64,000 bases of DNA from Sphingomonas immobilis. Lineage in GTDB: Bacteria; Pseudomonadota; Alphaproteobacteria; Sphingomonadales; Sphingomonadaceae. The DNA lies in assembly GCF_030580995.1 (NCBI RefSeq), contig NZ_JAUQSZ010000009.1, positions 62,001 to 126,000 on the forward strand. The letters are read 5' to 3'. The position numbers and the translations under genes are program-made. Shown here in pieces: positions 40,583 to 49,303 of this stretch. Under the pieces are notes generated by a model, which saw only the letters and a program-made list of their open reading frames with translations, searched no databases and was not told where the DNA came from. Position 1 is the stretch's first letter. Every line of letters starts with the position of its first letter.

Positions 40583-40728
40583 GGCCCGCCAAACCGCTTA
40601 AGCCAATCTGAATCCCGCCCTACGCAATAACCCGACCGTAGTTTCCCGCGGGTGCGCGCCGCGAAATCCTGGCGTAAATCCATCCTTGAAGTGCTGCGCA
40701 TTCCTGCGACGCACGTCTGGGGCAATGC

Positions 40729-41121
40729 GTGAACGGCAAGATCCGGGTTCTGGTGGTCGACGATTCGCTGACGATGCAGAAGGCGCTCGGCATGGTCTTT
40801 GCGCGCGAACAGGACATGGACGTGATCGGCTATGCCGCATCGGGCGAAGAGGCCGAGCGCATGATCGACCGGCTCCGCCCCGAAGTCGTGACGATCGACA
40901 TCGGCCTGCCCGGCCTCGACGGCCTCGGCCTGCTCGATCACCTCCGTCAGGGCCACTGCCGCTCGCGCACCGTCGTGCTGTCGAGCACGGTGACCGCCGC
41001 CAACGATGCTGTCCGGCGCGGCGCCTTCGGCTTTTTCGACAAGCGCCGCGTGCTGAGCGACGCGGGCGAACTCATCGACCTCGTCCGCCACGCCGCCGGC
41101 GGCTACAAACTGGCGAGCTGA
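40729..41121 (+). CDS. CheY-like single-domain response regulator
   Basis: 130 residues, receiver domain only. The acidic pair is D11-D12 (VVDDSLT), the phospho-acceptor is D57 (VTIDIGLPGLDG), the switch serine/threonine is in VVLSSTV and the conserved lysine is K105 (FFDKRR). The sequence resembles the receiver half of CheB. The start is GTG at 40729. No kinase or chemotaxis gene is nearby. The 3' end is convergent with parE, two bases between stops. Confidence 0.9.
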   Translation: MNGKIRVLVVDDSLTMQKALGMVFAREQDMDVIGYAASGEEAERMIDRLRPEVVTIDIGLPGLDGLGLLDHLRQGHCRSRTVVLSSTVTAANDAVRRGAFGFFDKRRVLSDAGELIDLVRHAAGGYKLAS

Positions 41122-41123
41122 GG

Positions 41124-41417
41124 TCAGGCATCGAAGGCTGAGCGCTCATCCATTGCGGAATGAAGCACGCGTAGCACGCGGACCAGATCACCTTCGATCT
41201 CGTAATATATGCGACGGCGGCGATGCGTCAGCTTGCGGACACCCGGCAGGATTTTGCTGAGCGGAGCACCGATTTCGGGATGCGCGATCAACCGCGCAAA
41301 ACTGCCTTCGAAGCTGGAAAAATAGTCGCGCGCCGCATGCTCGCCGAAGGCGAGCGCCGTGAACGCGACAATGTCTTCGAGATCATCTTCGGCCGCCGCC
41401 GTACGCTCAAGCCGCAT
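41124..41417 (-). CDS. parE: ParE/RelE-family toxin
   Basis: 97 residues with the ParE pattern: RTAAAEDDLEDIVAFTALAF near the N terminus, FARLIAHPEIGAPLSKILPGVRKL in the middle and RRIYYEIEGDLVRVLRVLHSAMD at the end. ParE toxins inhibit DNA gyrase. The ATG at 41417 overlaps the antitoxin gene by 11 bases, the usual arrangement. An in-frame ATG further upstream (41486) would lie deep inside parD and is rejected. Confidence 0.87.
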   Translation of the reverse strand: MRLERTAAAEDDLEDIVAFTALAFGEHAARDYFSSFEGSFARLIAHPEIGAPLSKILPGVRKLTHRRRRIYYEIEGDLVRVLRVLHSAMDERSAFDA

Positions 41418-41649
41418 TGCGCCGGCGCAGACCGTCAGCCAGAATTTCTTCCATCGTTCGCGTGCCCGGCCCGGAGGCGCGACCATATTCCAACGCCTCG
41501 CGCAGTTGCGCGTCCTTTTCGCGCATTTCCAGATCGCGCCGCACTAACTCGCGCAGATAGTCGCTGGCGCTGGAATACGTGCCGGCGGCGACAGTGTCGT
41601 CGATCCAAGACTTCAGCCCGTTGGGCAGCGAAAAGTTGATCTGTGCCAT
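41407..41649 (-). CDS. parD: ParD-family antitoxin
   Basis: 80 residues. An N-terminal ribbon-helix-helix region (MAQINFSLPNGLKSWIDDTV, then SSASDYLRELVRRD) is followed by a flexible C-terminal tail that wraps the toxin. It neutralises ParE and represses the operon. A short AT-rich stretch (41651-41687) between gor and this gene probably carries the promoter and operator. First gene of the parDE pair. Confidence 0.88.
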   Translation of the reverse strand: MAQINFSLPNGLKSWIDDTVAAGTYSSASDYLRELVRRDLEMREKDAQLREALEYGRASGPGTRTMEEILADGLRRRNAA

Positions 41650-41687
41650 GCGGAGTTACATACATATCCGCACGGATTCGCACAACA

Positions 41688-43037
41688 TCACTTCAGCAGC
41701 ACCAGCTCCTCCGCCATCGTCGGATGCAGCGCCACGGTCTCGTCGAAAGCGTCCTTGGTCAGCCCCGCCTTCACCGCGATCGCCGCCGCCTGCAGGATTT
41801 CCGGCACGTCCGGGCCGATCATGTGCAGACCGAGGATCTGCCCGGTGTCGCCGTTACACACCATCTTGTAGAGCGCGCGCTCGTTGCGGCCCGCCAGCAC
41901 GTTTTTCATCGGCCGGAAATCCGACGTGTAGACCTTCACCGTCCCGTATTTGTTCTTGGCCGCGCTCTCGGTCAGGCCGACGCCCGCGATCGGCGGGTGG
42001 CTGAACACCGCCGCCGGGATGTTTTCATAATCGACCCGCGTGGGCTTGCCGCCGAACACCGAGTCCGCAAACGCCTGCCCCTCGCGGATCGCGACGGGAG
42101 TGAGCTGCACGCGGTTGGTGACATCGCCGACCGCGTAGATCGATTCGCACGACGTCCGATTGTCGTCGTCGACCGGGATTGCGCCCTTCTCGTCCACGAC
42201 GATGCCGGCATTCTCCAGCCCGAGTCCCTTGGTATTGGGGTCGCGACCGGTCGCGAACATCACGCAATCGGTCTCGATCGGATCATGGCCCGTCATCTTG
42301 ACGAGCAGGCTGCCGTCGGCCTGCTTCTCGATCCCCTGGAACGCCGCGTGGAAGCGGAACTGCAGCCCCTTCATCATCGAGATCTGCAACAGCCGGTCGC
42401 GGATCTGCTCGTCATAGCCGCGCAGGATCACGTCGGTGCGGTTGATGAGCGTTACCTGCGCGCCGAACTGATGGAAGATGCCGGCAAACTCGTTGGCGAT
42501 ATAGCCCGCGCCCGCAATAACGATGCGCTTCGGCACGGCGTCGAGGTGAAACGCCTCGTTCGAGGTGATGCCGAGCTCGTGCCCCGGACATTCCGGCACG
42601 GCGGGAGTCGCGCCGGTCGCGATCAGGATCTTGCCCGCACTCACTTCCCGCCCGTCACCGAGTTTCAGCGTGTGCGGCCCAGTAATGACGGCACGGTCGT
42701 GGAGGATCTCGACCTTGTTGTTCTCCAGCGTCGACGTGTACGCCTGGTTGATCCGGTCGACCTCCTCGAAGACGTTGGCGGTCAGCACCTTCCAGTCGAA
42801 ATCGCAGTCGGGCACGTTCCAGCCGAAGCGCCGCGCATCGGCCAGATCCTCGGCGAAATGCGCGCCGTAGATCAGCAGCTTCTTGGGCACGCAGCCGCGG
42901 ATGACGCAGGTGCCGCCGACGCGGTGCTCCTCTGCCACTGCTACCTTCGCCCCGTGCGCCGCCGCCACCCGCGACGCGCGCGTGCCGCCGGAACCCGCGC
43001 CGATGACGAAGAGGTCGTAGTCGTATTTTTCAGTCAT
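41688..43037 (-). CDS. gor: Glutathione-disulfide reductase
   Basis: 449 residues of the flavin disulfide oxidoreductase family. FAD-binding GAGSGGTR (13-20), redox-active C44-x4-C49 in GGTCVIRGCVPKK, NADPH-binding GAGYIANEFAG, second FAD motif YAVGDVTNRVQLTPVA and the catalytic C-terminal H438 in VALHPTMAEEL. Regenerates GSH in the cytoplasm, and would support the several GSTs encoded at 51-64 kb. Next gene upstream is pgi on the same strand, separated by a repeat. Confidence 0.95.
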   Translation of the reverse strand: MTEKYDYDLFVIGAGSGGTRASRVAAAHGAKVAVAEEHRVGGTCVIRGCVPKKLLIYGAHFAEDLADARRFGWNVPDCDFDWKVLTANVFEEVDRINQAYTSTLENNKVEILHDRAVITGPHTLKLGDGREVSAGKILIATGATPAVPECPGHELGITSNEAFHLDAVPKRIVIAGAGYIANEFAGIFHQFGAQVTLINRTDVILRGYDEQIRDRLLQISMMKGLQFRFHAAFQGIEKQADGSLLVKMTGHDPIETDCVMFATGRDPNTKGLGLENAGIVVDEKGAIPVDDDNRTSCESIYAVGDVTNRVQLTPVAIREGQAFADSVFGGKPTRVDYENIPAAVFSHPPIAGVGLTESAAKNKYGTVKVYTSDFRPMKNVLAGRNERALYKMVCNGDTGQILGLHMIGPDVPEILQAAAIAVKAGLTKDAFDETVALHPTMAEELVLLK

Positions 43038-43070
43038 TCACGAAACTCCGTGGCGCTTACCAAACCCATT

Positions 43071-43139
43071 CCGTTCGTGCTGAGCGAAGTCGAAGCACGT
43101 GCCCGGAACACGCCCTTCGACTTCGCTCAGGGCGAACGG
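43071..43139. repeat. Dispersed inverted repeat, copy A
   Basis: Imperfect 25-bp arms (43071-43095 and 43115-43139, two mismatches) with the core CTGAGCGAAGTCGAAG / CTTCGACTTCGCTCAG around a 19-base loop. Lies between pgi and gor. A second copy is at 46312-46395. This element type is widespread in sphingomonads by general knowledge. Confidence 0.9.
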
Positions 43140-43157
43140 AGCGGGAAAACCCTGTCT

Positions 43158-44648
43158 TTACCCAAACGCCCGCTTGATGAGGTCGGTGGTGGAGACGTCG
43201 AATTCCTGCCCGCCCTTGTCCGCCGCCTTGGCCATTTCCTTGCCCAGCTCAACCCCGAACTGGTCGAACGAGTTGATCCCCAGCAGCACGCCGTTCACGA
43301 ACACGCGGTGCTCGTAGAAGGCGATCAGCGCCCCTAGAGTGCGCGCATCGAGCGTGTCGAGCAGGATCGTCGAGCTCGGGCGGTCGCCCGAATAGCTGCG
43401 TGCGAGATCGTCGTTCGCCCGCCCCGCCATCAGCGCCGCACCCTGCGCGAAGGCATTGAGCAGCAACTGCCGGTGATGATCCTCGCTCTGCGTATCGCCG
43501 GGCTCGATCACCGCGATGAACTCTACGGGAACGAGGTGCGTGCCCTGATGGAGCAGCTGGAAAACGGCGTGCTGCGCGTCCGTGCCGACGCCGCCCCAGG
43601 TGATCGCCGCACTCGGCCGGTCGAGCTTCTGGCCGTCGATCGTCGTACCCTTGCCGTTCGATTCCATCTCGAGCTGCTGGAGGTACGACGGCAGCAGCCG
43701 CAGCCGCTCGTCATAGGCGAAGGTCGCGCGCGTCTCGCAGTGGCGGACCTGCGCGTAATAGAGGTCGGCGAACGCCGCCAGCGCCGGCGCGTTCTCTGCC
43801 AGAGCCGTCAGGCGGAAGTGCCGGTCCATCTCGGCCGCGCCCTCCAGCAGTTCGGAAAACTCGTCCCAGCCCACCGCCAACGCCGCCGGAAAGCCGATCG
43901 AACACCACAAGGAATAGCGCCCGCCGACCGACTCCGCGAACGGCAGCACGCGCGTCTCGTCGACGCCCCATTCCACCGCCTTGTCCGGGTCCGCGGTCAG
44001 CGCGACGACGCGGCCGTAGACGTCCTCGACGCCGGCCTCGGTCATCCACTGCAGCACGCTCTCGGCGTTGAGCATCGTCTCCTTGGTGGTGAAGGTCTTG
44101 GAGGCGACGACCAGCAAGGTCGCGGCCGGGTCGCACACCGCGAACGCCTCCTCCAGCGCCTCGCCGTCGACGTTGGAGACGATATGCACCTCGTAGCGCC
44201 CGGCATCGCGGCCGAGCGCATCGACCAGCAGATCGGGCCCGAGCGCCGATCCGCCGATGCCGACATGGATCACCGACTCGATATCGCCGAGCGCACCCTG
44301 CTCGATCGCATCGATCAGCGCGCGCATCCGCGCGTGCAGCGCCTGCGCCTTGGCGACGTCCTCCTCGCTGCCCTCGCCGCGCTCGGCGGTGTGGGTGACG
44401 GGGCGCCCTTCCGTGGTGTTGATGACCTTGCCCGAGAACAGAGCCTCGCGCTTGCCCGCCAGATCCTGCGCCTTGGCGAGCGCCTCGAACGCGGCGACGG
44501 CATCCTTGGTCAGATGCGTCTTCGACCAGTCGAAATGCAGCCCCGCGACATCGGCGCTGAACGTCGCCAGTCGCGCATCGTCGGCGGCGAACAGATCGGT
44601 GAGCTTTTTGGCGGGCAGGGCTTCGATCGCGGTCCAGTCGGCAGGCAT
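43158..44648 (-). CDS. pgi: Glucose-6-phosphate isomerase
   Basis: 496 residues. Substrate and phosphate-binding blocks are VIHVGIGGSALGPDLL (SIS-type loop), VASKTFTTKETM, SVGGRYSLWCSIGFPAAL with FSELLEGAAEMD, and the C-terminal GINSFDQFGVELGKEMA containing the conserved family signature. The N-terminal KVINTTEGRPVTHTAER matches PGI. Interconverts glucose-6-phosphate and fructose-6-phosphate. The ATG at 44648 has GAGG eight bases upstream. A little shorter than E. coli PGI, which is usual in alphaproteobacteria. Confidence 0.96.
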   Translation of the reverse strand: MPADWTAIEALPAKKLTDLFAADDARLATFSADVAGLHFDWSKTHLTKDAVAAFEALAKAQDLAGKREALFSGKVINTTEGRPVTHTAERGEGSEEDVAKAQALHARMRALIDAIEQGALGDIESVIHVGIGGSALGPDLLVDALGRDAGRYEVHIVSNVDGEALEEAFAVCDPAATLLVVASKTFTTKETMLNAESVLQWMTEAGVEDVYGRVVALTADPDKAVEWGVDETRVLPFAESVGGRYSLWCSIGFPAALAVGWDEFSELLEGAAEMDRHFRLTALAENAPALAAFADLYYAQVRHCETRATFAYDERLRLLPSYLQQLEMESNGKGTTIDGQKLDRPSAAITWGGVGTDAQHAVFQLLHQGTHLVPVEFIAVIEPGDTQSEDHHRQLLLNAFAQGAALMAGRANDDLARSYSGDRPSSTILLDTLDARTLGALIAFYEHRVFVNGVLLGINSFDQFGVELGKEMAKAADKGGQEFDVSTTDLIKRAFG

Positions 44649-44788
44649 GGGGGAGTACCTCGGATGTTGTTCGCGTATTGGCGACTTGGGAGGGGGGACG
44701 CCTGACATCGCCCTAACGTTCCCCGGTTACAACCGCCAGCTTGACGGCCCGCTTGACGACAGGGCGGGGCACGATCAAACCGCCCGCG

Positions 44789-45631
44789 ATGACCGACACC
44801 GAAATCCCTGCCGAAAGCCTTCCGAAAAAGGCGAAAAAGCCGGTCTCCGAAACGCGCGAGACGATCGTCTTCCTGCTCAAGCTGTCGATCGTCGTGTTGA
44901 TCTTCCGCAGCTTCATCTTCTCGCCCTTCTCGATCCCCAGCGAATCAATGATGCCGCGCCTGCTGATCGGCGACTATCTCTTCATCTCGAAATGGAATTA
45001 CGGCTATTCGAAGCATTCGCTGCCGTTCAGCATCCCGCTGATCCCCGGCCGCATCTTCGCCCGCAACCCGGAGCGCGGCGACGTGGTGGTGTTCAAGGCA
45101 CCGCCCGGCAACGATCAGGATTACATCAAGCGCGTCATCGGCCTGCCCGGCGACAAGATCCAGATGGTCCACGGCCAGGTGATCCTCAACGGCAAGGCCG
45201 TGCCGAAGCAGCGTGTCGCCGACTTCACGCTGCCGCTCACCCCTAACTACGACGCGCGCGCCTGCCCCAGCGAGTTCCAGGACGTCGACGCGAAAGGCGG
45301 GGCGATCTGCCGCTACCCGCGCTTCCGCGAGACGCTGCCGAACGGCCGCAGCTACGACGTGCTCGATCGTGGCGAGATGCCCGACCGCGACGAAACCGGT
45401 GTCTACGACGTGCCCGCCGGCCATGTCTTCCTGATGGGCGACAACCGCGACAACAGCGGCGACAGCCGCTTCCCCGCCGAGGAGAACGGCCCGATCGGTA
45501 TGGTTCCGCTCGAAAATCTCGAGGGCAAGGCGGTGGTCGGTTTCTGGTCGACCGACGGTTCGGCGAGCTGGTTCCTGCCCTGGACGTGGTTCACCGCCGC
45601 GCGCTGGAGCCGGATCGGCCAGGGCTTCTGA
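44789..45631 (+). CDS. lepB: Signal peptidase I
   Basis: 280 residues. A single N-terminal transmembrane helix (IVFLLKLSIVVLIFRSFIF) is followed by the S26 catalytic domain: nucleophile S53 in IPSESMMPRL, general base K114 in DYIKRVIGLPGD, and the GDNRDNSGDSR box. Cleaves signal peptides at the periplasmic face. The ATG at 44789 is preferred to an upstream one at 44741. The stop overlaps the rnc ATG by one base. First gene of lepB-rnc-era. Confidence 0.96.
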   Translation: MTDTEIPAESLPKKAKKPVSETRETIVFLLKLSIVVLIFRSFIFSPFSIPSESMMPRLLIGDYLFISKWNYGYSKHSLPFSIPLIPGRIFARNPERGDVVVFKAPPGNDQDYIKRVIGLPGDKIQMVHGQVILNGKAVPKQRVADFTLPLTPNYDARACPSEFQDVDAKGGAICRYPRFRETLPNGRSYDVLDRGEMPDRDETGVYDVPAGHVFLMGDNRDNSGDSRFPAEENGPIGMVPLENLEGKAVVGFWSTDGSASWFLPWTWFTAARWSRIGQGF

Positions 45632-46302
45632 TGACCGACGCCCCCCTCGCCGCCTGGATCGCGGCGAGCCTCGGCTACGCGCCCGCCGATCTCGCGCCCT
45701 ACGACCGCGCGCTGACGCACGGCAGCCAGGCCTCCGACAATTACGAGCGGCTCGAATTCCTCGGCGACCGCGTGCTCGGCCTCGTCATGGCGGAATGGCT
45801 GTTCGAACTGTTCCCGAACGAGGCCGAAGGCGCGCTGTCGAAGCGCCAGCACATGCTCGTCTCGGGCGCGACCTGCGCCGACGTCGCGCGCAGCCTAGGC
45901 GTGCCCGCGCATCTCCGCCTCGGCAAGCAGGCACGCGATGCGGGCGCGAGCGACAGCGACAATGTGCTCGGCGACGTGATGGAGGCGCTGATCGGCGCGC
46001 TCTACCTCGACGGCGGCCTCGCCCCCGCGCGCGCCGCGATCCGCAAGGGCTGGGGCCAGCGCGTGACCGAACAGCGCAAGGCGCCGCAGCATCCCAAATC
46101 CGAATTGCTAGAATGGGCCGCCGCCAACCGCCGCAAGCCGCCCGCCTACACCATCCTCGACCGCTCCGGCCCCGATCACGCCCCCCGCTTCACGATCCGC
46201 GTCGCGCTCGGCGACTATGCGGAAGCGAGCGCGGAGGGAGCCTCCAAACAGGAAGCGGAAACGGCGGCGGCGGCGGCGTTGCTGGCGAAGGTAAAGGCAT
46301 GA
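45631..46302 (+). CDS. rnc: Ribonuclease III
   Basis: 223 residues. The catalytic RNase III domain has the signature NYERLEFLGDRVLGLVMAEW with E39 and D46, and the second acidic pair in LGDVMEALIGALYLDGG. A C-terminal double-stranded RNA-binding domain follows (PKSELLEWAAANRRKPPAYT; EGASKQEAETAAAAALL). Processes rRNA and cleaves structured RNA. Overlaps lepB by one base. A dispersed repeat separates it from era, so the transcript between rnc and era would carry a long hairpin, itself a potential RNase III substrate (inference). Confidence 0.96.
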   Translation: MTDAPLAAWIAASLGYAPADLAPYDRALTHGSQASDNYERLEFLGDRVLGLVMAEWLFELFPNEAEGALSKRQHMLVSGATCADVARSLGVPAHLRLGKQARDAGASDSDNVLGDVMEALIGALYLDGGLAPARAAIRKGWGQRVTEQRKAPQHPKSELLEWAAANRRKPPAYTILDRSGPDHAPRFTIRVALGDYAEASAEGASKQEAETAAAAALLAKVKA

Positions 46303-46311
46303 ACCCCCACC

Positions 46312-46395
46312 CCGTTCGTGCTGAGCGCAGTCGAAGCACGTGCCACACGCGCTCCGCTCCGGTACACGCCCTTCGACTTCGCTCAGGACGAACGG
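46312..46395. repeat. Dispersed inverted repeat, copy B, between rnc and era
   Basis: Same element as 43071-43139 with a longer loop: arms 46312-46336 and 46371-46395, core CTGAGCGCAGTCGAAG against CTTCGACTTCGCTCAG. It occupies nearly all of the 109-bp rnc-era gap and ends 16 bases before the era ATG, so it is transcribed within the operon. Confidence 0.9.
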
Positions 46396-46411
46396 AAGAA
46401 GAAATGAAAGC

Positions 46412-47305
46412 ATGAACCAACATTGCGGCCTCGTCGCCGTCCTCGGCGCGCCGAATGCCGGCAAGTCCACGCTCGTCAATGCGCTCGTCGGGCAGAAGGT
46501 GGCGATCGTCAGCCCCAAGGCGCAGACCACGCGCACCCGCCTGCTCGGCGTCGCCATCGAGGGCGAGGCGCAGATCCTGCTGGTCGACACGCCCGGCATC
46601 TTCGAGCCCAAGCGCCGGCTCGACCGTGCGATGGTGAGCGCGGCGTGGGGCGGCACCGAAGGCGCCGACATCCTCGCTTTGGTGGTCGATGCCAAGGGGG
46701 GCCTGCGCGAGAAGGTCACCGAAATCGCCGAGAGCATCGCGACCCGGCCCGAGCCCAAATACCTCATCCTCAACAAGGTCGATCTCGCCGACAAGGCGAA
46801 GCTGCTGCTCCACGCCGAGCGCCTGAACGGCCTCGCCCCCTTCGCCGAGACCTTCTTTGTCAGCGCGCAGACCGGCGACGGCCTGCCCGAGCTCAAAAGC
46901 CATTTCGCGAAGGCGATGCCCGAAGGCCCCTGGCACTATCCCGAGGATCAGGTCTCCGATGCGACCGAACGCGCGCTCGCCGCCGAGGTGACGCGCGAAC
47001 AGCTCTACCTCCAGCTCCACGCCGAACTCCCCTACGCCTCCGCCGTCGAGACCGAGAAATACGAGGAGCGCGAGGACGGATCGGTCGAGATCCACCAGCA
47101 GATCATGGTCGAGCGCCCGACGCAGCGCGCCATCGTCCTCGGCAAGGGCGGCGCGCGCATCAAGGAGATCGGCGCCCGCGCCCGCGCCGAACTCGCCGAG
47201 ATCACCGGCCGCCCGGTCCACCTCTATTTGCACGTGAAGGTCCGCCCCGGCTGGGACGACGAACGCGACGTCTACCGCGAGATCGGGCTCGACTGGGTCG
47301 ATTGA
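46412..47305 (+). CDS. era: Era, GTPase for 16S rRNA maturation
   Basis: 297 residues. G1 GAPNAGKS, G2 region QTTRTR, G3 DTPGIF, G4 NKVD and G5 SAQ motifs are all present, followed by a KH domain (about 210-290; IVLGKGGARIKEIGARAR). Binds the 16S rRNA 3' end during 30S assembly. The ATG at 46412 follows GAAGAAGAAATGAAAG; upstream in-frame starts lie within the repeat. The segment KRRLDRAMVSAAWGG is the family's switch region. Confidence 0.97.
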   Translation: MNQHCGLVAVLGAPNAGKSTLVNALVGQKVAIVSPKAQTTRTRLLGVAIEGEAQILLVDTPGIFEPKRRLDRAMVSAAWGGTEGADILALVVDAKGGLREKVTEIAESIATRPEPKYLILNKVDLADKAKLLLHAERLNGLAPFAETFFVSAQTGDGLPELKSHFAKAMPEGPWHYPEDQVSDATERALAAEVTREQLYLQLHAELPYASAVETEKYEEREDGSVEIHQQIMVERPTQRAIVLGKGGARIKEIGARARAELAEITGRPVHLYLHVKVRPGWDDERDVYREIGLDWVD

Positions 47306-47323
47306 GGCTTGTCTCCAGCGCGC

Positions 47324-47355
47324 GCCCGGCTGCGCATTGCGCACGCACGCCGGGC
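47324..47355 (+). terminator. Hairpin after era
   Basis: GCCCGGC (47324-47330) and GCCGGGC (47349-47355) pair, with TGCGCA/TGCGCA dyads inside. It begins 19 bases after the era stop. No T-run is present, so termination is tentative. Confidence 0.4.
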
Positions 47356-47390
47356 TCGACTGACACTGCGAACGCCCTAGAGGGAAGGAT

Positions 47391-48320
47391 GTGACCGTCC
47401 TCTCCGCCGTCCTGCCCGTTTTCCTCACCATCGCCGCCGGCTGGCTGTTCGGGCGCATCCGCAAGATCGACGGAGGCGGCGTCGCCCTGCTCAACGCCTA
47501 TGTCGTCTGGGTCGCGCTCCCCGCCCTGCTGTTCGATTTCATCGCCGAGGCCGATTGGGCGGTGCTCGGCCAGGGCCGTTTCGCGCTCGTGTTCTTCGGC
47601 GGCATCGCGATCACCTTCCTCGCGACGATGCTGCTGCCGGCGCGGGCCGGCGACGGGCGAGGCCTCGCCGACCGCTCGATCCAGTCGCTCGCCGCGAGCT
47701 ATGCCAACACCGCGTACATGGGCATTCCCCTGCTCGGCACGCTGTTCGGCGCGGCGGGCACGGCGGCGGCGGTACTCGCCTCGATCCTGACGGTGTGCCT
47801 GATCTTCGCCTTCTCGATCGCCCTGGTCGAGACCGACGTGCGGCGCGGCAGCGGCTTTGCGGCCACGCTGCTGCGCGTCGGCGCGGGCGTGCTGCGCAAT
47901 CCCATCGTCCTGTCGCCGCTCGCCGGGCTCGCGTGGAACCTCACCGGCCTCGCCATGCCCCACGCCGCGCAGAGCTTCCTCAAGCTGCTCGGCGGCTCGG
48001 CGACGCCGGTCGCGCTGGTGACGATCGGCATGTTCCTCGCGATCCCGCGCCCCGCCGTGCCGAAGCTGCCGCTCGCGCTCACCGCCATCGCCAAGCTCGC
48101 GCTGCAGCCGCTCGCTACCGCTGCGCTGCTGATGCTGATCCCGCTGCCGAAGCCCTGGGCGGCGGCCGCGCTGCTGCTCGCGGCGCTGCCGACCGGCACC
48201 GGCCCGTTCATGGTCGCGCAGCTCTATGGCCGAGACATGGCGCTCACCGCGCGCACGATCCTCATCACGACGATCCTGTCGGTCGCGACCGTCTCGGGGC
48301 TAGCCTTCCTGCTAATCTAG
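47391..48320 (+). CDS. AEC (auxin efflux carrier) family transporter
   Basis: 309 residues with about ten hydrophobic helices in two halves. The N terminus (VLPVFLTIAAGWLFGRIRKI) and the AYVVWVALPALLFDFI block are typical of AEC/MdcF-like permeases, as is SYANTAYMGIPLLG in the first half. Family members move malonate, malate, auxin and other organic anions; the substrate here is unknown. Starts with GTG, preceded by AGGGAAGG. Convergent with the sirtuin gene, overlapping by nine bases. Confidence 0.86.
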   Translation: MTVLSAVLPVFLTIAAGWLFGRIRKIDGGGVALLNAYVVWVALPALLFDFIAEADWAVLGQGRFALVFFGGIAITFLATMLLPARAGDGRGLADRSIQSLAASYANTAYMGIPLLGTLFGAAGTAAAVLASILTVCLIFAFSIALVETDVRRGSGFAATLLRVGAGVLRNPIVLSPLAGLAWNLTGLAMPHAAQSFLKLLGGSATPVALVTIGMFLAIPRPAVPKLPLALTAIAKLALQPLATAALLMLIPLPKPWAAAALLLAALPTGTGPFMVAQLYGRDMALTARTILITTILSVATVSGLAFLLI

Positions 48321-49010
48321 CACCGCATCGACCCACGCCGGCACCAGCACGCTCGCCGGGCCCAGCCGCGTCTCGGCGAAATAGGCGCTCCCCGCCGACG
48401 CCTCGAGGTTGAGCTCGAGCGTATCCGCCCCGTGATAGCGCGCGCCCTGCACGAACCCCGCCGCCGGATAGACCGCGCCCGAGGTGCCCACCGACACGAA
48501 CAGATCGGCCTCCCCCAGCGCGCGCTCGATCCGCTCCATCTGATACGGCATCTCGCCGAAGAACACGATGTCGGGCCGCATCTCGGGCGACATGCACGTC
48601 CCGCACACGCTGCCCGGCGGCAGCGGCCCCGCCCATTCGACGCGCTCCCCGCACCCCGCGCACAGCGCCGAGAGCAATTCGCCGTGCATGTGCAGCACGC
48701 GGTTCGCCCCGGCCCGCTCGTGCAGGTCGTCGACATTCTGCGTGACGATCAACAGCTCGCCGCGCCACTCGCGGTCGAGCCGCGCCAGCGCGAGATGCGC
48801 CGCGTTGGGCTCCACCGTCGCGAGCGCCGCCCGTCGCGCATCATAGAAACGGTGTACCAGCTCGGCATCGGCAGCCAGCGCCTCGGGCGTGCAGACATCC
48901 TCGACGCGGTGCCCTTCCCACAATCCGCCCGGCCCGCGGAAGGTCGCGAGCCCGCTCTCGGCGGAGATCCCTGCGCCGGTGAGGATGACGATGTTGCAGG
49001 GGGCGGGCAT
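48312..49010 (-). CDS. cobB: CobB-type NAD-dependent protein deacylase (sirtuin)
   Basis: 232 residues, short class III sirtuin. NAD motifs GAGISAESGLATFRG and TQNVDDLHERAG, catalytic H109 in HMHGEL, and a zinc module with C117, C120, C136 and C139. Y56 and R59 (FYDARR) form the YxxR pair associated with desuccinylase activity. A likely target is acetyl-CoA synthetase, encoded at 35877-37823. The 3' end overlaps the AEC gene. The 293-bp gap to dapB holds an AT-rich stretch near 49175 with a repeated CGTAAA. Confidence 0.94.
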   Translation of the reverse strand: MPAPCNIVILTGAGISAESGLATFRGPGGLWEGHRVEDVCTPEALAADAELVHRFYDARRAALATVEPNAAHLALARLDREWRGELLIVTQNVDDLHERAGANRVLHMHGELLSALCAGCGERVEWAGPLPPGSVCGTCMSPEMRPDIVFFGEMPYQMERIERALGEADLFVSVGTSGAVYPAAGFVQGARYHGADTLELNLEASAGSAYFAETRLGPASVLVPAWVDAVLD

Positions 49011-49303
49011 GAGACAGGCTTAACCGATGCCCGCCGCCTCCGCCATGGGCGGTTACTGTCCTACAGTCCGCATTTCCGTCATGGACGCCCGATGCGCCGC
49101 CGCAACCACCCTGCCACGATCCTCCCGACTGCCGCGATTTCCCCGGCGAGGAATGCGAACAAGCGGGGACGTAGCGTAAATTTCGTAAACTTTCGCGCGC
49201 GTGCTTCCGCCGGCCCCGCGCCCGAAAAAAGCGCGCCGCCCCTGTCCCGCCGCGCCGCTTTCTGCCATGCGCGCTCCCGCAAACCGGCGGGAGTGGTGAA
49301 GCG

